Assembly: GCA_017474385.1 (NCBI GenBank)
Contig: JAFVHU010000085.1
Span: 1-64,000 of the forward strand
Direction: 5' to 3'
Length of the DNA: 64,000 nucleotides
Source of the DNA: Afipia sp.
Lineage (GTDB): Bacteria > Pseudomonadota > Alphaproteobacteria > Rhizobiales > Xanthobacteraceae
Shown: positions 17,758 to 29,442 of the stretch, piece by piece
Position numbering within the stretch: the stretch's first letter is position 1
How the letters are laid out: each line of letters begins with the position of its first letter
Notes under the pieces: model-generated
Seen by the model: the letters and a program-made list of their open reading frames with translations, nothing else
Told to the model about the DNA's origin: nothing
Databases searched by the model: none
Made by a program: the position numbers and the translations under genes

Positions 17758-20231
17758 TGGCCGTTGTCGCCGCCCTCCAAGGACGGACGCCTGTGTTCAG
17801 GCGGCGCATTCGCTTGCGCCGTCAAAGCCTGCTCATGTCCGTGGTTTTGGGACTTGGCATGACGGCCGGGTTCGTCGGCTTGGCGGCGACGCCGGCGGCC
17901 GCCCAGACGTACCGGTACAACCAGCTTCCCCCGAAACCACCCAAACAGGCGCGCCCGACGAATAACGACGGGCAGATGCTCGTGCAGGCGACCGAGGTCA
18001 ATTACGACTACAACAACTCGCGCGTCGCGGCGGTCGGAAGCGTTCAGATCTATTATAACGGGGCGACGCTTGAAGCCGACAAGGTCATCTACGACCAGAA
18101 GACCAAACGTCTTCATGCCGAAGGCAACGTCAGGCTGACGGATGTCGACGGCAAGATCACCTACGCCCACATGCTCGATCTGTCGGACGACTATCGGGAC
18201 GGCTTTGTTGATTCGCTGCGTCTGGAGACCGCCGATCAGACCCGCATGGCGGCAACGCGCGCCGACCGCACCGGCGGCGACATCACGATTTTCCAAAACG
18301 GCGTCTACACCGCCTGCGCGGCCTGTAAGGACAACCCGAAGAAGCCTCCGCTGTGGCAGGTCAAGGGCGCGCGCATCATCCACAATCAGACCGAAAAGAT
18401 GCTGTACTTCGAGGATGCGCGCCTCGAGTTCTTCGGCCAGCCGATTGCCTACATGCCGTTCTTCTCCACGCCCGACCCGACGGTCAAGCGCAAGAGCGGC
18501 TTCCTGATTCCGAGCTATTCATCAAGCTCGCGTTACGGCGTGGGCGTCGAGGTGCCGTATTACTTCGCGCTGGCGCCCGACTACGACCTGACAGTGTCAC
18601 CGCGTTACACCACCAAACAGGGCCTGTTGGCGCAGGCCGAATTCCGTCAGCGCCTGATCAACGGTGCTTATGAAATCCGCGCCTACGGCATCCGCCAGGA
18701 CGACAAGGGCCAGTTCGTAAGCGAGCCGGGGTACCGCGATTTCCGCGGCGGCATCGATACCAAGGGCCAGTTCGCGCTCAACGACAAATGGGTCTGGGGC
18801 TGGGACGCAGTAGCGGTTTCCGACAAGTCGTTCTTCTTCGACTACGGTCTGGGTCCCTACAAAAACGCGCTCAACGCATTCCTGCTGACCCCCGATACCG
18901 GCCTGTCCCAGATTTATCTCACCGGCGTCGGTAACCGCAGCTATTTCGACGCGCGCGTGATGCACTTCCTCGGCTATTCCGCGGCCGATAATCAGAGCCA
19001 GATTCCGGTCGTTCATCCCGTGATCGATTATTCGAATGTGCTGAACCGCAACATTCTAGGCGGCGAATTCAGCTATAAGGCCAACTTCACCAGTCTGAGC
19101 CGCCAGACCGCGTCGTTCGATGCAATCAACCCCACTGCGCTCCTCAGCGGCTGGTGTCTGCCCACGTCGGCGGATCCCACGAAGAAGATGCCCTCGAATT
19201 GCCTGTTGCGCGGTATTCCCGGCGACTACACCCGGCTCACGGCCGAGGTGGAATGGCGCCGGTCGTTCACCGATTCTATCGGCCAGATCTTCACGCCGTT
19301 CGCGTCGCTGCGCGGTGACGTGATCAGCGCCAACATCGACAACCAGCCTGGCGTCTCCAACTACCTGCCGGTCGGCTCGACGCAGACAGCGCGCCTGATG
19401 CCGACGGTCGGGCTCGAGTATCGCTATCCATTCATCAATGTGCAGCCGTGGGGCACCACGACAATCGAACCGATCGGCCAGTTGATCATCCGTCCCAATG
19501 AGCCGAGCGCCGGCCGTCTTCCGAACGAAGACGCACAGAGCTTTACGTTCGACGACAGCAATCTGTTCCGCGTCGACAAGTTCTCGGGCTATGACCGTGT
19601 CGAAGGCGGCGGCCGCGCCAATGTCGGCGTTCAGGCGACCACACAGTTCGACCGCGGCGGCTTCATCAACGTCCTGTTCGGACAGTCCTACCAGCTGTTC
19701 GGGCTGAATTCGTTCGCCGTGCAGGACCTGACCAACACCGGCATCGCCAGCGGTCTGGAAACCGCCCGCTCCGATTACGTCGGCCGCATCGCGTACCAGC
19801 CGAACAAGATCTACAGCCTGATCGCCCGCACCCGGCTCGACGAGGCGACAGGAGCCGTGCGGCGCTTCGAACTCGAGGGCCGGGCCAATTTCGATCGCTT
19901 CCAGCTGAGCCTGCTCTACGGCAACTACGACAAGCAGCCTGAACTCGGATTCCTCAACCGCCGCGAAGGCATCGTGGGAACGGGCTCGATCAAGGTCGCC
20001 GCGAACTGGATGCTGTCGGGTGGATTGCGCTACGACATCACGAACCAGACGGTCAATCAGTACATCGTGGGTGCAGGCTACGTAGACGACTGCTTTATCA
20101 TCGCAGCCAACTATATTACCGACTACGCTTATACGAACGCGAACTCCACGACTCCCGTCACCGACCACCGCATCATGCTTCAGATCGGCCTGCGCACCAT
20201 AGGCACCAGTTCGTTCAACGCTTCGCAGTAG
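17757..20231 (+). CDS. lptD: LPS-assembly protein LptD
   Basis: This 824-residue outer membrane protein completes LPS transport to the cell surface. A signal sequence (LLMSVVLGLGMTAGFVGLAA, cleavage after AAAQ) is followed by an OstA/LptA-like domain (DGQMLVQATEVNYDYNN, GSVQIYYNGATLEADKV), then a large beta-barrel with many aromatic strands (GVGVEVPYYFALAPDYDLT). Cysteine pairs occur near residues 177-180 (CAAC) and about 470-485. The GTG start at 17757 overlaps the lptG stop (TAGTG) and has AGGAGG upstream; a frame extending back to 17691 is not needed. Confidence 0.93.
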   Translation: MAVVAALQGRTPVFRRRIRLRRQSLLMSVVLGLGMTAGFVGLAATPAAAQTYRYNQLPPKPPKQARPTNNDGQMLVQATEVNYDYNNSRVAAVGSVQIYYNGATLEADKVIYDQKTKRLHAEGNVRLTDVDGKITYAHMLDLSDDYRDGFVDSLRLETADQTRMAATRADRTGGDITIFQNGVYTACAACKDNPKKPPLWQVKGARIIHNQTEKMLYFEDARLEFFGQPIAYMPFFSTPDPTVKRKSGFLIPSYSSSSRYGVGVEVPYYFALAPDYDLTVSPRYTTKQGLLAQAEFRQRLINGAYEIRAYGIRQDDKGQFVSEPGYRDFRGGIDTKGQFALNDKWVWGWDAVAVSDKSFFFDYGLGPYKNALNAFLLTPDTGLSQIYLTGVGNRSYFDARVMHFLGYSAADNQSQIPVVHPVIDYSNVLNRNILGGEFSYKANFTSLSRQTASFDAINPTALLSGWCLPTSADPTKKMPSNCLLRGIPGDYTRLTAEVEWRRSFTDSIGQIFTPFASLRGDVISANIDNQPGVSNYLPVGSTQTARLMPTVGLEYRYPFINVQPWGTTTIEPIGQLIIRPNEPSAGRLPNEDAQSFTFDDSNLFRVDKFSGYDRVEGGGRANVGVQATTQFDRGGFINVLFGQSYQLFGLNSFAVQDLTNTGIASGLETARSDYVGRIAYQPNKIYSLIARTRLDEATGAVRRFELEGRANFDRFQLSLLYGNYDKQPELGFLNRREGIVGTGSIKVAANWMLSGGLRYDITNQTVNQYIVGAGYVDDCFIIAANYITDYAYTNANSTTPVTDHRIMLQIGLRTIGTSSFNASQ

Positions 20232-20395
20232 TATTCCGGTAGCGGAATTTTGAAGCCCACGCGATTGCAGATTCAAGGCGTGTCCGGCAAGGCTACGGGA
20301 ACCGCCGAAAATTCATCAAACGCGTGCATTGACGCCGCAAACGCGAGGTAGATTTTGCTAGACGCTGGAACCTCCAGCCTTCGCCAGGGACGGGT

Positions 20396-21346
20396 TTGAA
20401 GACGGGTTTGAATATGATCGCGACTTTTTTTCTTCGCTTTGCACGGACAGTTTCGCTCGCCACCGCCGTTCTCGTGACGTCGGGCTTTGGTTCCGGCGTC
20501 ATGGCGCAATCCGTCGCCGCGATGGTGAATGGCGAGGCCATTACCAATTTCGACATCGACCAGCGCATCAAGCTCACGCAGCTGACGACGCGCAAGGCAA
20601 TCTCGCGGCAAGAAGCCCTCGACGAGCTGATCAACGACAAGCTCAAGGTCAAGGAAGGCAAAAAGTACGGCCTCGACATGTCGTCTTCGGATATCGACGG
20701 CGCATACGGTAATATGGCGTCACGCATGCGCCTGAACGCCGAGCAGCTCAACAAAACGCTGGAGGGGCACGGCATCCGTCCTGAAACCCTCAAGAGCCGC
20801 ATCAAGGCGGACATGACCTGGGGCAATCTGGTGCGCGGCCGGTTCCAGTCGAACCTCCTTGTCCCGGAAAAGGATCTCGCCGGCATCGACACCTCCGGCG
20901 ACAAATCGCAAGGTGAAAGCTTCGAATATCTCGTTCGTCCGATCGTGCTGATCGTACCGCGCGGCTCCGCGCCCGCCGCCATCGAAGCGCGCCGCAAGGA
21001 AGCGGAACTGCTCCGCAACCGAATTCAATCCTGCGATGAGGCGCAGGAGCTGTTCCGGTCGATGCGGGACGCGGCGATCCGCGATCAGCTCACCAAGACG
21101 TCGGCGGACCTGCCGCCGAACCTGCGCGAACTGCTCGACAAGATGCCCGTCGGAAAGTTGACGCCGCCGGAAGTGACCAAGCAGGGCGTTGAAATGGTGG
21201 CGCTGTGCAGCCGCAAGCCGACCAAGGCTGACACGCCCGCCAAACGCGAAGCGCGCGAGAAAATCTACAACCAGAAATACGAAGCCAAGTCCAGGTCGTA
21301 TCTTCAGGAGATCCGCAAGGGCGCCATGATCGAAATGCGCAACTGA
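20396..21346 (+). CDS. surA: SurA-like periplasmic chaperone
   Basis: This 316-residue exported protein has a signal peptide (cleavage after VMA-Q) and the SurA N-terminal chaperone domain ([38 protein letters not shown]). The C-terminal half resembles a degenerate parvulin-like region ([20 protein letters not shown]). It helps outer membrane proteins such as LptD fold, consistent with its position directly downstream of lptD. Starts possible are TTG at 20396 (AGGGA upstream) or ATG at 20414, both before the signal peptide. It has only one such parvulin-like segment, shorter than the 428-residue E. coli SurA. Confidence 0.82.
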   Translation: MKTGLNMIATFFLRFARTVSLATAVLVTSGFGSGVMAQSVAAMVNGEAITNFDIDQRIKLTQLTTRKAISRQEALDELINDKLKVKEGKKYGLDMSSSDIDGAYGNMASRMRLNAEQLNKTLEGHGIRPETLKSRIKADMTWGNLVRGRFQSNLLVPEKDLAGIDTSGDKSQGESFEYLVRPIVLIVPRGSAPAAIEARRKEAELLRNRIQSCDEAQELFRSMRDAAIRDQLTKTSADLPPNLRELLDKMPVGKLTPPEVTKQGVEMVALCSRKPTKADTPAKREAREKIYNQKYEAKSRSYLQEIRKGAMIEMRN

Positions 21347-21365
21347 TGAGTTTGGCGCCGCGGCC

Positions 21366-22373
21366 ATGACCAAAGCACTCGCGCTGACAATCGGCGAACC
21401 CGCAGGCATCGGTCCTGACATCGCGATCGCTGCATGGCTGAAGCGGCGCGAACTCGATCTTCCCGCGTTCTATCTGATTGGCGACAGCGCATTCATCGCG
21501 GCGCGCGCCCGGACACTTGGCGTCAGCATCCCGACCGCCGATACGAGTACCGAAGATGCCGCGGGCGTTTTCGCAGACGCGCTTCCCGTCGTCACAACAC
21601 GCGTGGCGGCGACGGCACCCCCCGGACAACCCGACGACAGCAGCGCACCGGCGGCCATTTCGTCGATCCGTCACGCGGTCGCCGATGTCATTGCCGGACG
21701 CGCCAGTGCGGTCGTCACCAATCCGATCGCCAAGAGCGTGCTCTATCGCGCGGGCTTTTCACATCCCGGCCACACCGAATTCCTGGCGCAACTCTCCGCC
21801 GCGGTGAGCGGCTCGGTGCCTCATCCGGTGATGATGTTGTGGTCGCCTGAACTTGCCGTGGTGCCGGTGACGATCCATCTGCCGCTGCGCGACGCCATCG
21901 CACAACTTAGCAGCGACCTCATCGTCAGAACCGCGCGCATTGTCGCGGCGGATTTGCAGACGCGGCTTGGCATTGCCCGCCCCCGCCTCGCGATCTCTGG
22001 ACTCAATCCGCACGCCGGCGAGGACGGCTCGCTCGGCACCGAGGATCAATCGATCATTGCGCCTGCGATCGAAACGCTGCGTCAGGACGGCATCGACGTT
22101 CGGGGTCCGCTGCCTGCGGACACCATGTTTCATGCGGCTGCGCGGAAAACCTACGACTGCGCGATCTGCATGTATCACGATCAGGCGCTGATCCCGATCA
22201 AGACCATCGCCTTCGATGATGGCGTCAACGTCACGCTGGGACTGCCGTTCATTCGCACCTCGCCGGACCACGGCACGGCGTTCGACATCGCAGGCACCGG
22301 CCGCGCCAATCCGTCGAGCCTGATCGCGGCGCTGCGCCTCGCGGCACGCATGGCCTCGGCATCGAAGGCATGA
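21366..22373 (+). CDS. pdxA: 4-hydroxythreonine-4-phosphate dehydrogenase
   Basis: This 335-residue enzyme of pyridoxal 5'-phosphate synthesis oxidises 4-phosphohydroxy-L-threonine with NAD and decarboxylates the product. It starts [15 protein letters not shown] as in the family. The metal ligands lie in HPGHTEFLA and in [22 protein letters not shown] and [13 protein letters not shown] are also diagnostic. It follows surA after 19 bases and overlaps rsmA by 4 bases (ATGA), so the three are probably one operon with lptG-lptD. Confidence 0.97.
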   Translation: MTKALALTIGEPAGIGPDIAIAAWLKRRELDLPAFYLIGDSAFIAARARTLGVSIPTADTSTEDAAGVFADALPVVTTRVAATAPPGQPDDSSAPAAISSIRHAVADVIAGRASAVVTNPIAKSVLYRAGFSHPGHTEFLAQLSAAVSGSVPHPVMMLWSPELAVVPVTIHLPLRDAIAQLSSDLIVRTARIVAADLQTRLGIARPRLAISGLNPHAGEDGSLGTEDQSIIAPAIETLRQDGIDVRGPLPADTMFHAAARKTYDCAICMYHDQALIPIKTIAFDDGVNVTLGLPFIRTSPDHGTAFDIAGTGRANPSSLIAALRLAARMASASKA

Positions 22374-23236
22374 GCGCCATCGACGATCTGCCTCCGCTCA
22401 GCGACGTCATCCGCCGCTTTGAACTGTCCGCGCGCAAATCGCTGGGCCAGAATTTCCTGCTCGATCTCAACCTGACATCGCGGATCGCGCGCGCGGCCGC
22501 ACCGCTTGAAGACGCCACCATCGTCGAAATCGGCCCCGGCCCCGGCGGACTTACGCGCGCCCTGCTCGCGCAGGGCGTCAAGCGCGTCATTGCCGTGGAA
22601 CGCGACGAACGCGCCATTCCGGCACTGGAAGAGATTGCACAGCGCTATCCCGGCCGCCTCACCATCGTGAATGCAGACGCGACGACATTCGATCCGCGTC
22701 CGCATCTCAATGGCGAGCGCGCCAAGATCGTCGCCAACCTGCCTTACAATATCGCCACCGCGTTGCTGATCGACTGGCTCAGCGCCGAGCCTTGGCCGCC
22801 GTGGTACGACATGATGGTGCTGATGTTTCAGCGCGAGGTCGCCGAGCGCATCGTCGCCCGCGAGAACGACGAGGCCTATGGCCGGCTTGGCGTGTTGTCG
22901 AACTGGCGCGCGGAAACCAAGATCCTGTTCGACATCTCGCCCGGCGCCTTCGTGCCGCCGCCCAAGGTGACGTCGTCCGTGGTGCGGCTGATCCCGCGCG
23001 CCGCACCGCTGCCCTGCGACCGCCGCATGCTGGAGCGCGTGGCCGCGGCCGCCTTCGGTCAGCGCCGGAAAATGCTGCGGCAGAGCCTCAAATCGCTGGG
23101 CACTGATCCGGCGGTTCTTGCCGCCGCTGCAGGTGTCGATCCGACGCGGCGCGCGGAGACCATTCCGGTGTCCGGCTTTGTTGCCATGGCGCGCGAATTG
23201 GCGGATATAACAGCCGCAAAATCAAAAACAGTGTAA
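22370..23236 (+). CDS. rsmA: 16S rRNA (adenine(1518)-N6/adenine(1519)-N6)-dimethyltransferase
   Basis: This 288-residue enzyme (KsgA) dimethylates two adjacent adenines near the 3' end of 16S rRNA, a late step of small subunit assembly. Motif [12 protein letters not shown] is followed by the SAM-binding [15 protein letters not shown] and the catalytic NLPYNIAT motif. The C terminus contains the [13 protein letters not shown] helix typical of KsgA. The ATG overlaps the pdxA stop, showing translational coupling. Confidence 0.97.
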   Translation: MSAIDDLPPLSDVIRRFELSARKSLGQNFLLDLNLTSRIARAAAPLEDATIVEIGPGPGGLTRALLAQGVKRVIAVERDERAIPALEEIAQRYPGRLTIVNADATTFDPRPHLNGERAKIVANLPYNIATALLIDWLSAEPWPPWYDMMVLMFQREVAERIVARENDEAYGRLGVLSNWRAETKILFDISPGAFVPPPKVTSSVVRLIPRAAPLPCDRRMLERVAAAAFGQRRKMLRQSLKSLGTDPAVLAAAAGVDPTRRAETIPVSGFVAMARELADITAAKSKTV

Positions 23237-23249
23237 CGGAGAAAGCCCA

Positions 23250-24308
23250 ATGGCTCAGATGCGCCGCCAGTCTCTCGTCAAGTTCGATGCTCCGCTCTGC
23301 GAAACCATCGTAGAGACCCCGAAGCCGCAAGGCCGGGAAGTTCTGGTGCGCATCGAGCGCTGCGGACTCTGTCATTCGGACCTCCACATTCAGGACGGCT
23401 ATGCCGATCTCGGCGGCGGCAAGAAGCTCGACACTACGCGCGGCATGGTCCTGCCGTTCACGCTCGGCCATGAAATCGCAGGCGTCGTCGATGAAGTCGG
23501 TCCTGATGTCGACAAGACGCTGATCGGCGCGAAGCGCGCCGTATTTCCATGGATTGGCTGCGGCCAGTGCCGCGACTGCCAGAACGGCGACGAGAATCTG
23601 TGCGCCAAGCAGCGCTTCCTCGGCGTTTCGATCGACGGCGGCTTCGCCACCCACGTTCTGGTGCCGGATGCGAAGTATCTGCTCGAATACGATCCGCTGC
23701 CCGTCAACGTCGCCGCGACGCTGATGTGCTCGGGCGTCACGGCCTACGGCGCGCTCAAGCGCCTCGTCGATCGTCCGCGCCAGCGCAACCTGCTGCTGAT
23801 CGGCCTCGGCGGCGTCGGCATGATGGGACTTTCGTTCGCCGGTGCGATGTTCAAGCAGCCGATTTCCGTGGCTGATCTCAGCCCTGCTGCGCGCGAGACT
23901 GCACTGAAGAACGGTGCATCGGTGGCCTACGATCCGTCGGAAGCCGACATCGTCAAGCGCATCCTGAAGGAAACCGACGGCGGCTTCGATGAAGTGGTCG
24001 ATTTCGCAGGTAACGAGAAGTCGATGGCGTTCGCGATGGCGGTGCTGGCGCGCGGCGGCAAGATCGTCGTGTCGGGTCTGATGGGCGGCAACTTCAGCGT
24101 GCCGATGGTGCAATGGATCTACAAGCGCATGACCATCGAAGGTTTCATGGTCGGCACGCTTGCGGAGGGTCATGAACTGATGGCGCTCGCCCGCGCCGGC
24201 AAGATCAAGCCGACACCGATGCAGGAAGAGCCGATGGCCGATGCGCAGAAATGGATCGATCAGTTGCGCGCCGGCAAGGTCGTCGGCCGCATCATGCTGA
24301 AGAACTGA
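23250..24308 (+). CDS. Zinc-dependent alcohol dehydrogenase (MDR superfamily)
   Basis: This 352-residue medium-chain dehydrogenase has a catalytic zinc site with Cys in CGLCHSDLH and His-Glu in LGHEIAGVV. The structural zinc site is formed by the four cysteines of CGQCRDCQNGDENLC. The nucleotide-binding motif is GLGGVGMMG. The substrate cannot be told from sequence. It lies 13 bases after rsmA on the same strand and ends 12 bases before the convergent methyltransferase-like gene. A possible link with ethanolamine-derived acetaldehyde made by EutBC nearby is only speculation. Confidence 0.92.
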   Translation: MAQMRRQSLVKFDAPLCETIVETPKPQGREVLVRIERCGLCHSDLHIQDGYADLGGGKKLDTTRGMVLPFTLGHEIAGVVDEVGPDVDKTLIGAKRAVFPWIGCGQCRDCQNGDENLCAKQRFLGVSIDGGFATHVLVPDAKYLLEYDPLPVNVAATLMCSGVTAYGALKRLVDRPRQRNLLLIGLGGVGMMGLSFAGAMFKQPISVADLSPAARETALKNGASVAYDPSEADIVKRILKETDGGFDEVVDFAGNEKSMAFAMAVLARGGKIVVSGLMGGNFSVPMVQWIYKRMTIEGFMVGTLAEGHELMALARAGKIKPTPMQEEPMADAQKWIDQLRAGKVVGRIMLKN

Positions 24309-24320
24309 CGCACAAAATCT

Positions 24321-24998
24321 TTAGCTCTCGGGCCGAACCGCAATCCAGATCACGTGGCGTGCGCCGCCGCGTGGTCCGTTGGCACGAACCGGCACTTCAT
24401 TCACATCAAACCCCGCCTTGCGCAGCCGCTGCGTAAAACGCGGATTGGGTCCTGACGACCAAACCGCCAGCACACCACCGGGCCGCAGCGCCGCGCGCGC
24501 CGCGGTCAGTCCTTTCAGATCATAAAGCGCATCGTTGGATTCCCGAGTCAGGCCCTCGGGGCCATTATCGACATCGAGCAGAATCGTATCGTAGGCCGCG
24601 CGCGCGGACCGGATGATCTGGCTGACATCCTCTTCGCGGATCGTGACACGTCTATCCGTCAGGCTTTCGCCGAACATCTCCGCCATCGCGCCGCGCGCCC
24701 ACGCCACCACGGACGGCACCAGTTCAGCGACAACAATTTCCGCTTTGGGTCCGAGCACGGCGAGCGCCGCGCGCAGCGTAAATCCCATGCCGAGGCCGCC
24801 GATCAGCATGCGCGGCTTGTCGCGTGATTGAATGCGTCGGCATGCGAGCGTGGCGAGCGCCTCTTCCGAGCCGCTGAGACGGCTGTTCATCAGTTCGTTC
24901 TGGCCGAGCTTGATGGAAAATTCGGTGCCGCGCCGCATCAGGCGAAGTTCGCCGCCGCCGGGGATTTGCGCGGTATCCAGCAGAGTCCAGGGGATCAA
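24321..24998 (-). CDS. Spermidine synthase-like protein
   Basis: This 225-residue protein has a Rossmann fold of the spermidine synthase/methyltransferase type: MLIGGLGMGFTLRAAL is the glycine-rich nucleotide site, VVAELVPSVVAWAR the next strand, and YDTILLDVDNGPEGLT the substrate-proximal acidic loop. True spermidine synthases are longer (about 280 or more residues), so a methyltransferase or another aminopropyl-like role is possible. It starts at TTG with GAGG upstream and is convergent with the alcohol dehydrogenase gene. Confidence 0.75.
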   Translation of the reverse strand: MIPWTLLDTAQIPGGGELRLMRRGTEFSIKLGQNELMNSRLSGSEEALATLACRRIQSRDKPRMLIGGLGMGFTLRAALAVLGPKAEIVVAELVPSVVAWARGAMAEMFGESLTDRRVTIREEDVSQIIRSARAAYDTILLDVDNGPEGLTRESNDALYDLKGLTAARAALRPGGVLAVWSSGPNPRFTQRLRKAGFDVNEVPVRANGPRGGARHVIWIAVRPES

Positions 24999-25209
24999 CG
25001 ATTATGTCCTCGATTGTCGGCGCGACGCCGCGCGGCACGCTCTCGTTACGCCATACAGGTTCCCAAATGCCAGCCAGAATTGAGCAAATGGCTCCCTGCC
25101 CGTGCGCCCGAATGTTGCCCCAGCCTGTCCGGATTTGCGGCCTATTCCGACCCAACTTGTCGCTGAAAAGCGACCCGAGAATAGGTCCGTGTTGCGTAAG
25201 GGGGACAGA

Positions 25210-26238
25210 ATGTCAAACCGCACCGCCGCAATTGCTTGCGCCGTCATCGCCGGCTGCGTTTCGATCATTGGCACATCGGTGTCAGCAACCGCGGCGCCCG
25301 CTGCGGAACCCGCAGCCGAAAACGAATGTCTCTCCGGGCCGAAGGGCACGACACCGGCGGGTGCGCATTGGTACTACCGCATCGAGAAAGGCACCAAGCG
25401 CAAATGCTGGTATCTCGCGGACGAAGGCGCGAAGCCGAAGAAGGCAGCAACGCCAGCGCCAGCATCGTCAGCCGCTGCCGAAGAGGATACTCCGCCTCCG
25501 AAAAAGATCACACCTGCGCCGAAGCAGGACACCTCGAAGAAGCCCATTCAGAAATCAGTCGCAAACGCACGCGCCGAGTTGACCACCGGCACGGACGAAG
25601 ATCCGGCGCTTGCAGAAACGACGTGGCCACCGATGCCGTCGCCCGCCGCCAAAGCTGACATCCGCGCCGACAATCAGGCGGCTGCGATCCAGCCGGCTCC
25701 TGAAGCCGCGCCCAAGCAAAGCTGGAATGTCGCGACGCGCTGGCCCGAACCGGCTGCCGCAGCCTCCGCGAGCGATCAGCCCGCCGCTGCGACACCAACA
25801 CCGCAGCCTGCTCCAGTTCTGACTGCCGAACGTTTCGCCACCGCGGCTGCTCCGGCGCCAGCAGCGCCACCGGCAGCGGTGACGACCGCCGCAACACAGG
25901 CGCCGCCGCAACAGACCACGCAGCCTGCCGATACCGAAGGCCTGTCGCTCAGGATATTGCTGAGCATCCTCGTTTGCGTGCTGGCACTCGCGGCCATCGT
26001 CGGCCCGTTGCTGTTCAAGTACTTCCGGCCGAAGCCGCGTGTAGATGAGCGCACCCATGGTCAGCGTCGTCAGATCTGGGACCTGGACGAATCCGACCAG
26101 ACTTTTCTCCAAGACAACCCGCCGCCGGCATTAGCACCGCACTATCCGCACACCCTGCCCAAGCCGCGCATGCTGGACGATGCCACTGATGAAATCGAGG
26201 AGTTGCTCGCGCGCGTCTCGAAGCGCTCGGTAGCATAG
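25210..26238 (+). CDS. Pro/Ala-rich protein with signal peptide and C-terminal membrane helix
   Basis: This 342-residue protein has a signal sequence (AIACAVIAGCVSIIGTSVSA), then a short Cys-containing domain (NECLSGPKGTTPAGAHWYYR, KRKCWYL), which I recall as a repeated motif in bradyrhizobial exported proteins. About 190 residues of Pro/Ala-rich low-complexity sequence follow. A transmembrane helix (LLSILVCVLALAAIVGPLLF) then precedes an Asp/Glu-rich cytoplasmic tail. The layout suggests a protein anchored in the inner membrane with a periplasmic stalk. No function is known to me. GGGGGACAG upstream is the ribosome site. A hairpin terminator follows (26250-26275). Confidence 0.7.
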   Translation: MSNRTAAIACAVIAGCVSIIGTSVSATAAPAAEPAAENECLSGPKGTTPAGAHWYYRIEKGTKRKCWYLADEGAKPKKAATPAPASSAAAEEDTPPPKKITPAPKQDTSKKPIQKSVANARAELTTGTDEDPALAETTWPPMPSPAAKADIRADNQAAAIQPAPEAAPKQSWNVATRWPEPAAAASASDQPAAATPTPQPAPVLTAERFATAAAPAPAAPPAAVTTAATQAPPQQTTQPADTEGLSLRILLSILVCVLALAAIVGPLLFKYFRPKPRVDERTHGQRRQIWDLDESDQTFLQDNPPPALAPHYPHTLPKPRMLDDATDEIEELLARVSKRSVA

Positions 26239-26249
26239 GTCAATGCTTG

Positions 26250-26275
26250 AAGCGGCGGGCGAAAACCCGCCGCTT
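26250..26275 (+). terminator. Intrinsic terminator between convergent genes
   Basis: A perfect 10-base stem (AAGCGGCGGG/CCCGCCGCTT) with a six-base loop is followed by a T-rich tract (TTACTTTT). It ends the Pro/Ala-rich protein gene and abuts the gmk stop codon on the other strand. Confidence 0.75.
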
Positions 26276-26931
26276 TACTTTTCGAGCTGCTTCTGGAGGT
26301 CGCGTACGAAGGCAGACAGTCCGGTCTGGCGCTCGCGCTTCAGCCGCTCGGCCTTGAGAATGGTCACGACCTGGGAATATGCCTCATCCACTTCGGTGTT
26401 GGTGACCACGTAGTCGTATTCCGCCCAGTGGCTCAGTTCATGACTGGCGCGGCTCATCCGCCCGGCAATCACCTCATCGGAATCCTGCGCACGGGTGTGC
26501 AGGCGCTTTTCGAGATCGGCGGCGGACGGCGGCAGGATAAAGACGCTGACGACGTCGGCGCGAGCCTTCTCGCGCAGTTGCTGGGTGCCCTGCCAGTCGA
26601 TATCGAACAACACGTCCTGCCCTGAGGACAGCGCATCCTCAACCGGCTTGCGCGGCGTGCCGTAAGAATTGTCGAACACGGTGGCGTGCTCCAGCAATTC
26701 GTTGGCTTTCACCATGGCGTCGAACTTCGGCTTGTCGATGAAATAGTAATGTTCGCCATCGACCTCGCCCGGCCGCTTGGCGCGCGTGGTCACCGACACC
26801 GACATGCGCAGATCCGGCATCTTGTCGATCAGCATGCGCGCCAGCGTGGATTTCCCCGCTCCCGACGGCGACGACAGCACGAACATCAGTCCGCGCCGCT
26901 CAACGCCTCTCAAGGTGCCCCCCGCCGCCAT
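26275..26931 (-). CDS. gmk: Guanylate kinase
   Basis: This 218-residue enzyme phosphorylates GMP to GDP. Its P-loop is SSPSGAGKSTLAR, followed by the GMP-binding region SVSVTTRAKRPGEVDGEHYY and the DIDWQGTQQLREK segment. The length is normal for the family. It follows yicC on the same strand with a 6-base gap, the usual pairing. Confidence 0.97.
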   Translation of the reverse strand: MAAGGTLRGVERRGLMFVLSSPSGAGKSTLARMLIDKMPDLRMSVSVTTRAKRPGEVDGEHYYFIDKPKFDAMVKANELLEHATVFDNSYGTPRKPVEDALSSGQDVLFDIDWQGTQQLREKARADVVSVFILPPSAADLEKRLHTRAQDSDEVIAGRMSRASHELSHWAEYDYVVTNTEVDEAYSQVVTILKAERLKRERQTGLSAFVRDLQKQLEK

Positions 26932-26937
26932 GGCCGC

Positions 26938-27825
26938 TTACTCCAGATTCTGAACCTGTTCGCGAAACTGCTCGACCACGCCCTTCATCTCAAGCCCGGT
27001 GTTGGTCAGTTCGATATCGTTCGACTTCGAGCAGGTGGTGTTGACCTCGCGGTTGAACTCCTGCGCCAGGAAATCGAGCCGGCGTCCCACCGCGCCGCCC
27101 TTGCCGAGCAGTTCGCGGGTCTGCGCGATGTGCGAGACGATGCGGTCGAGTTCTTCGCGAATATCTGCCTTCGCCGCGATCAGGATCGCTTCCTGATTGA
27201 GCCTGTCGGCGTCGAAACGATCGGACGTCTCGAGCAGCGCCGCGACCTGTTCGGCGAGCCGTGCCCGGATCGCTTCCGGCTTGCGTCCGGGGGCGGCTTC
27301 CGCCCGCTTCGCGAGGCTTTCGATCTCGTCCATGCGCTGCGCAAGGATCTGGCCGAGCGCAACGCCTTCGCGCTTGCGCATGTCGATCAGGCTTTGCAAC
27401 GCCTGCTCGAACGACGCCACGACGGCGGCGCGCGCGGCCTGCATTTCGGCCTCGTCGTTTTCGGGCTCAATGACTTCGAGGACGCCTTTGATCCCGAGCA
27501 ACCCGTCGACGCTCGGCGCGACGGCATCGGTCCGGGCGGAAATCTCGCTCGCGACTTTCAGGATCGATGCGAGGACGTCCTCGTTGATGCGCACGATCGA
27601 TGCTGCACCCGTCCGCTTCACCGTGAGATTGGCATAAACAGTGCCGCGCGAGAGAAGTTCGGTGGCGCGCTTGCGAGCCCCGGCCTCGATATCGTCCCAC
27701 CCGGCCGGCAACCGCAGCCGGAAGTCAAAGCCCTTGGCGTTGACCGATTTCAATTCCCATTCGAACGCATAGGGTCCGCTGGTGCCGTGGCTTCGCGCAA
27801 AGCCGGTCATGCTCGACAGCGCCAT
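26938..27825 (-). CDS. YicC/YloC family endoribonuclease
   Basis: This 295-residue protein starts with the family hallmark SSMTGFARSHG. It carries the middle block ELKSVNAKGFDFRLRLP and ends with the C-terminal DUF1732 segment (FLAQEFNREVNTTCSKSND, TGLEMKGVVEQFREQVQNLE). Members of this family, such as E. coli YicC, are reported endoribonucleases. It lies between mltG and gmk on the same strand. Confidence 0.95.
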   Translation of the reverse strand: MALSSMTGFARSHGTSGPYAFEWELKSVNAKGFDFRLRLPAGWDDIEAGARKRATELLSRGTVYANLTVKRTGAASIVRINEDVLASILKVASEISARTDAVAPSVDGLLGIKGVLEVIEPENDEAEMQAARAAVVASFEQALQSLIDMRKREGVALGQILAQRMDEIESLAKRAEAAPGRKPEAIRARLAEQVAALLETSDRFDADRLNQEAILIAAKADIREELDRIVSHIAQTRELLGKGGAVGRRLDFLAQEFNREVNTTCSKSNDIELTNTGLEMKGVVEQFREQVQNLE

Positions 27826-27942
27826 CGCGAAAGTGTCTCCGTCCTTGGTGTTCTGAACATGCGGATTTGCGAGCCAAACCGGCCCGCGTCAGCCGTCAGC
27901 TTGTCCCTGAAATCGGCAGAGCACGCAAGAGAGTGAGCAACG

Positions 27943-29301
<1,359 letters not shown>

Positions 29302-29442
29302 GGAGCAACCTAAAATCTTGCCGGCGTTTAGCGTGTTGATTCAGCGTTATACGCGCGCCCGTGAGAGAAATTATGTCCGAATGAGGCAAAACCTTGAAGA
29401 CAGTTTTGCCCGTTCCGTCAGTCTATTAACTCTTGAAACGCT

